Made by a program: the position numbers and the translations under genes. This document shows, one piece after another, positions 61,605 to 64,000 of a DNA stretch of 64,000 nucleotides. The notes under the pieces were generated by a model. The model ran no database searches. It saw only the letters and a list, made by a program, of their open reading frames with translations, and was not told the DNA's origin. Positions within the stretch are counted from its first letter, which is position 1, and the number at the start of each line of letters is the position of its first letter. This stretch comes from Euzebya tangerina (GTDB lineage: Bacteria; Actinomycetota; Nitriliruptoria; Euzebyales; Euzebyaceae): contig NZ_PPDK01000001.1 in the NCBI RefSeq assembly GCF_003074135.1, positions 62,001 through 126,000 of the forward strand, in the 5' to 3' direction.

Positions 61605-63041
61605 CTACAGCGCCACGCGCCACCGCAGCAGCCGCATGACGTAGGTGACGACCAGCATCCCGCCCAGCAGGATCGCGGTGAAGGCCAGATGTCGCCGGTC
61701 ACCGTCGACCGGCAGGGACTCGAGCAGCTCACGCCGCAGCGTCCGCCCCTCCTCCACCATGGTGCTCGCGATGACGGTGATCGCGGCGTGCTCCAACACG
61801 TAGACGACCAGCGCGTTCTGGCCGAGGGTCTGGAACGGGTGGGACGCCACGACCCGCACCGCCTCGACGGCCCTGGAGAGCAGTCTCGGTGCGCGGCGCA
61901 TCAGCGGGAGGTCCAGCAGCGCCCCCAGCACGGCGAGCGCCGCCACGGGGATCCCGGCTGCGAGGAAGGTGAACGCCGGCGTGTGCAGCCGCTTGTTGAT
62001 CGGCTGGATCCCATCGCCCGCGAGTCCGGCCCAGATCAGCAGCCCACCACCGGCGAGGATCAGCAGCAGACGCCACCAGGTCACGTCTCGGCCGACGAAT
62101 GCGGTGCCGGCGACGTAGCCGAACAGCACCAGGCTGCTCGCGACCACCATGACCGCGATCCCCTCCGGGTCGAACCCCACCTCGCCCATCCGATAGACCC
62201 GGCCAGCACCGAAGACGGCGACGTCCAGGTCGAACCACGGGCTGCAGTTCGCAGCCGGTCGCGTGCAGTCCCGGGCCGCAGCGGCCAGCGATCGGCCGTA
62301 CAGCAGCGGCAGCGCCACCGCCACGCCGATGACGGGGATGACCGAGCGGGTCACCAGGCGCAGGAGCAGCACGACGACCGCAGCGATGAAACCGCTGACC
62401 CCGATGGTCTGCAGGACTCCGGTGACCCGGATGGTCCCGATGTCCCACGGCTGACCCAGCGCGTTGTAGAGCAGCCCGATGACCACCAGCGCCAGCAGTC
62501 GTCGCAGCAAGCGCCTGATGGTCGACAGGCTCACGGATCGTGCTCGGATCCCGCGGCCGACCCGCAGGAGGATGGCCCTCTGGCGCTCCCCCCGTGAGGC
62601 CGCGTGGGCCACCGTCACCGCGGCCGGGTCGGGCCGGGGGCCACGCGGACGGATGAGGAACGCCAGGCTCGCACCGCTGGTGACCAGGAAGGCGGGGAAC
62701 ACCGCATCCGAGACGGTGAAGCCGTTCCACTCGGCGTGAGCCAGCAGCGGATAGCTGCCGTTCTCACCGGTGATCGGCGTGAGCAGCATGGTGGCCAGGA
62801 CAACGCCGCGGAGGACGTCCACGGCACGGACCCGCCGGCGCGCCGCCCCGTCAGACCGAGTCGTCCCCTCCTGCATCGCCGGCGTGGTCTCGGACGCGGT
62901 GTCCGAGGCCTCATCGCCGTGATGGTCGGTCGACTCGGTCGGTGGCGATTCCACCGGTTCGATGACGGGCACAGCCGACGTCCCCTCCGCCGTTCCCGGC
63001 GGCGGCGTGTCAGGGGTCGGTGTTGGTGTGGCGGTGGTCAT
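61605..63041 (-). CDS. HGSNAT-like (DUF5009/COG4299) membrane acyltransferase
   Basis: This 478-residue protein has a disordered Thr/Pro/Glu N terminus of about 65 residues and then some ten helices. RVRAVDVLRGVVLATMLL and HAEWNGFTVSDAVFPAFLV carry the conserved His and Asp seen in heparan-alpha-glucosaminide N-acetyltransferase-like proteins, which move acetyl groups across the membrane. Bacterial members probably modify envelope sugars. It is convergent with the aldo/keto reductase and divergent from the ECF sigma gene. Confidence 0.85.
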   Translation of the reverse strand: MTTATPTPTPDTPPPGTAEGTSAVPVIEPVESPPTESTDHHGDEASDTASETTPAMQEGTTRSDGAARRRVRAVDVLRGVVLATMLLTPITGENGSYPLLAHAEWNGFTVSDAVFPAFLVTSGASLAFLIRPRGPRPDPAAVTVAHAASRGERQRAILLRVGRGIRARSVSLSTIRRLLRRLLALVVIGLLYNALGQPWDIGTIRVTGVLQTIGVSGFIAAVVVLLLRLVTRSVIPVIGVAVALPLLYGRSLAAAARDCTRPAANCSPWFDLDVAVFGAGRVYRMGEVGFDPEGIAVMVVASSLVLFGYVAGTAFVGRDVTWWRLLLILAGGGLLIWAGLAGDGIQPINKRLHTPAFTFLAAGIPVAALAVLGALLDLPLMRRAPRLLSRAVEAVRVVASHPFQTLGQNALVVYVLEHAAITVIASTMVEEGRTLRRELLESLPVDGDRRHLAFTAILLGGMLVVTYVMRLLRWRVAL

Positions 63042-63110
63042 GGATCCCAGCGAGGACGCATCAGGGCCGCCTCAGGTTCACCCGGCGACGAGAAAAGTGT
63101 CGGACGCGAA

Positions 63111-63116
63111 TACAGT
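63111..63116 (+). promoter_or_regulatory. -10 hexamer of the ECF sigma gene
   Basis: TACAGT ends 8 nt before the GTG at 63125; the transcript is probably leaderless. No consensus -35 is seen at the usual distance. Confidence 0.45.
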
Positions 63117-63124
63117 CTGGCCCG

Positions 63125-63715
63125 GTGGACACACGCGCTTGGGAGGACAACGTCGCTCTGTCGGCGTTCTGCCAGGCAATCCATCCGAAGATCCGCAGCG
63201 CACTGCTGCTGCAGACCGGTGATGCGGCCCTCGCCGACGACCTGTCCCAGGAGACGCTGTGTCGGGTCATCGAGCGCTGGGACAGCGTCATGATGATGGA
63301 GAGTCCCGAGGGGTGGGCGTTCACCGTGGCCTTCAATCTGTCGCGGTCGTGGTGGCGGAGGGTGGCCTCGCGGCGACGTGCCGTGGATCGGATCACCCGG
63401 GACTCGCGCGAGGTCGACGAACCTGACCCCAGCGTCGTCCCCTGGGTCCGCGACGCAATCGCCGCACTGCCACCCCGGCAACGCGAGGTCATCGTGCTCC
63501 GCTACTACGCGGATCTCGACGTGGCCGAGACCGCCGAGGCCATGGGCTGCGCCCCCGGGACGGTCAAGTCGCTGTCCAGCAAGGCGCGAACAGCCCTGTC
63601 AGCGGCGCTCGCCGTCGAGGACGACCCGCAGCCGTCCCGCGTTCGGGGCCGGGGCTTGACGAGTGGTGGCACAGTGGATGGCGTCGGGACCACCGGGCCC
63701 GGAGGACTGCGATGA
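63125..63715 (+). CDS. ECF-type RNA polymerase sigma factor
   Basis: This 196-residue sigma factor has region 2 (AFCQAIHPKIRSALLLQTGDAALADDLSQETLCRVIERWD) and region 4 (LPPRQREVIVLRYYADLDVAETAEAMGCAPGTVKS). The C-terminal 30 residues are an extra Gly/Arg-rich tail. Its stop overlaps the start of the downstream membrane protein gene by 4 nt (ATGA), the usual layout of an ECF sigma factor with its anti-sigma factor. The regulated genes are unknown. Confidence 0.9.
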   Translation: MDTRAWEDNVALSAFCQAIHPKIRSALLLQTGDAALADDLSQETLCRVIERWDSVMMMESPEGWAFTVAFNLSRSWWRRVASRRRAVDRITRDSREVDEPDPSVVPWVRDAIAALPPRQREVIVLRYYADLDVAETAEAMGCAPGTVKSLSSKARTALSAALAVEDDPQPSRVRGRGLTSGGTVDGVGTTGPGGLR

Positions 63716-64000
63716 CCAGCGACAGCGAACTGCACGACCTGCTCGTCCGAGCCGTCGACGAGGCGCCACCACTCGACGCCGAGCGTCTGAGCAAGAGGCT
63801 GGGACAGCGCCGTCGCCGTCGTCAGGTCGGTCGGGCGGTCGGGGCGATCGGCAGCGTGGTCGTGCTGGTCGCTGCCGTGGCAACGCTCCTGCCGTGGCTG
63901 GACCGGGACGACGTCCAGTTGGCCGGCCCGGTCGCCGTCGCTGCCTTCGAGGGTGTGCAGGGCGAGGGTGTCCCCACGCTGCTGCCGGAGGCGGCCGTGG
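63712..64000 (+). CDS. Putative membrane anti-sigma partner (cut by window edge)
   Basis: The first ~96 codons are present. A short cytoplasmic N terminus (ELHDLLVRAVDEAPPLDAE) and an Arg-rich patch (RRRRRQVG) precede one membrane helix (GAIGSVVVLVAAVATLLPWL). The HxxxCxxC zinc motif of classical anti-sigma factors is absent in the visible part. Overlap with the sigma gene supports an anti-sigma or regulatory role. The C terminus lies beyond 64000. Confidence 0.6.
   Translation, partial: MTSDSELHDLLVRAVDEAPPLDAERLSKRLGQRRRRRQVGRAVGAIGSVVVLVAAVATLLPWLDRDDVQLAGPVAVAAFEGVQGEGVPTLLPEAAV

Overview
The window is very GC-rich and densely coded, with GTG starts, 1-8 nt gene overlaps and many start codons preceded by a TANNNT hexamer instead of a ribosome binding site. 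Together with menaquinone genes, a type-1 NADH dehydrogenase operon, a CWB2 cell-wall-binding protein, MarR/TetR/MerR regulators and an ECF sigma factor, this suggests a high-GC actinobacterium. A deep-branching lineage such as Nitriliruptoria is possible but not proven by sequence alone. No rRNA, tRNA, CRISPR array, insertion sequence or prophage was seen.

Layout. (1) 1-8099, minus strand: nuoA-B-C-D, a DUF4038/apiosidase-like glycosidase gene, then nuoE-F-G (nuoG runs off the left edge). The glycosidase interrupts the usual nuo order, and a perfect CRP/GlxR-type site lies between it and nuoE. (2) 8237-20632: a mixed set with an MFS protein, a methyltransferase, an M15 peptidase, a YczE-like membrane protein, an S4 protein, a geranylgeranyl-reductase-type flavoprotein, hydrolases, a YbaK-type deacylase, an ornithine-cyclodeaminase/GGCT fusion, a LOG protein, Pcm and ThrH. 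(3) 20747-28471: a PPOX protein, DUF3626, a polytopic membrane protein, a FadD-type ligase, PEP carboxylase and a single-cysteine L36. (4) 28604-39218: the menaquinone locus, with menG, an amidohydrolase homologue that lacks metal ligands, an acidic tail-anchored protein, merR-menF, and menA-menC-menD facing menE. menB and menH are not here. (5) 39250-44406: a small membrane protein, a CWB2 protein, a giant S15-hydrolase/ABC-ATPase fusion and an ABC-2 permease, a likely envelope export or processing system running on from menE. (6) 44508-64000: an alcohol dehydrogenase, a hydrolase-OsmC fusion, FUSC, an AhpD-like protein, REC-GAF-GGDEF, an acyltransferase-SGNH protein, a crotonase, a MarR/SDR pair with a clear operator, a TetR/hydrolase/thioesterase set with a palindromic divergent promoter, an AAA ATPase with a large inverted repeat, an acyl-CoA synthetase, an aldo/keto reductase, a HGSNAT-like membrane acyltransferase, and an ECF sigma factor with a membrane partner cut by the right edge.

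Together, NADH dehydrogenase feeds electrons into menaquinone made by the men genes and probably saturated by the geranylgeranyl-reductase-like enzyme. PEP carboxylase and two acyl-CoA ligases add central and lipid metabolism. Regions 5 and 6 serve the cell envelope, stress responses and lipid or xenobiotic metabolism under local regulators. The most novel-looking items are the hydrolase-ABC fusion operon, the amidohydrolase pseudoenzyme beside menG, the glycosidase inside nuo, the OCD-GGCT fusion, and the repeat array that appears to have pushed apart a once-overlapping menA/menC junction.
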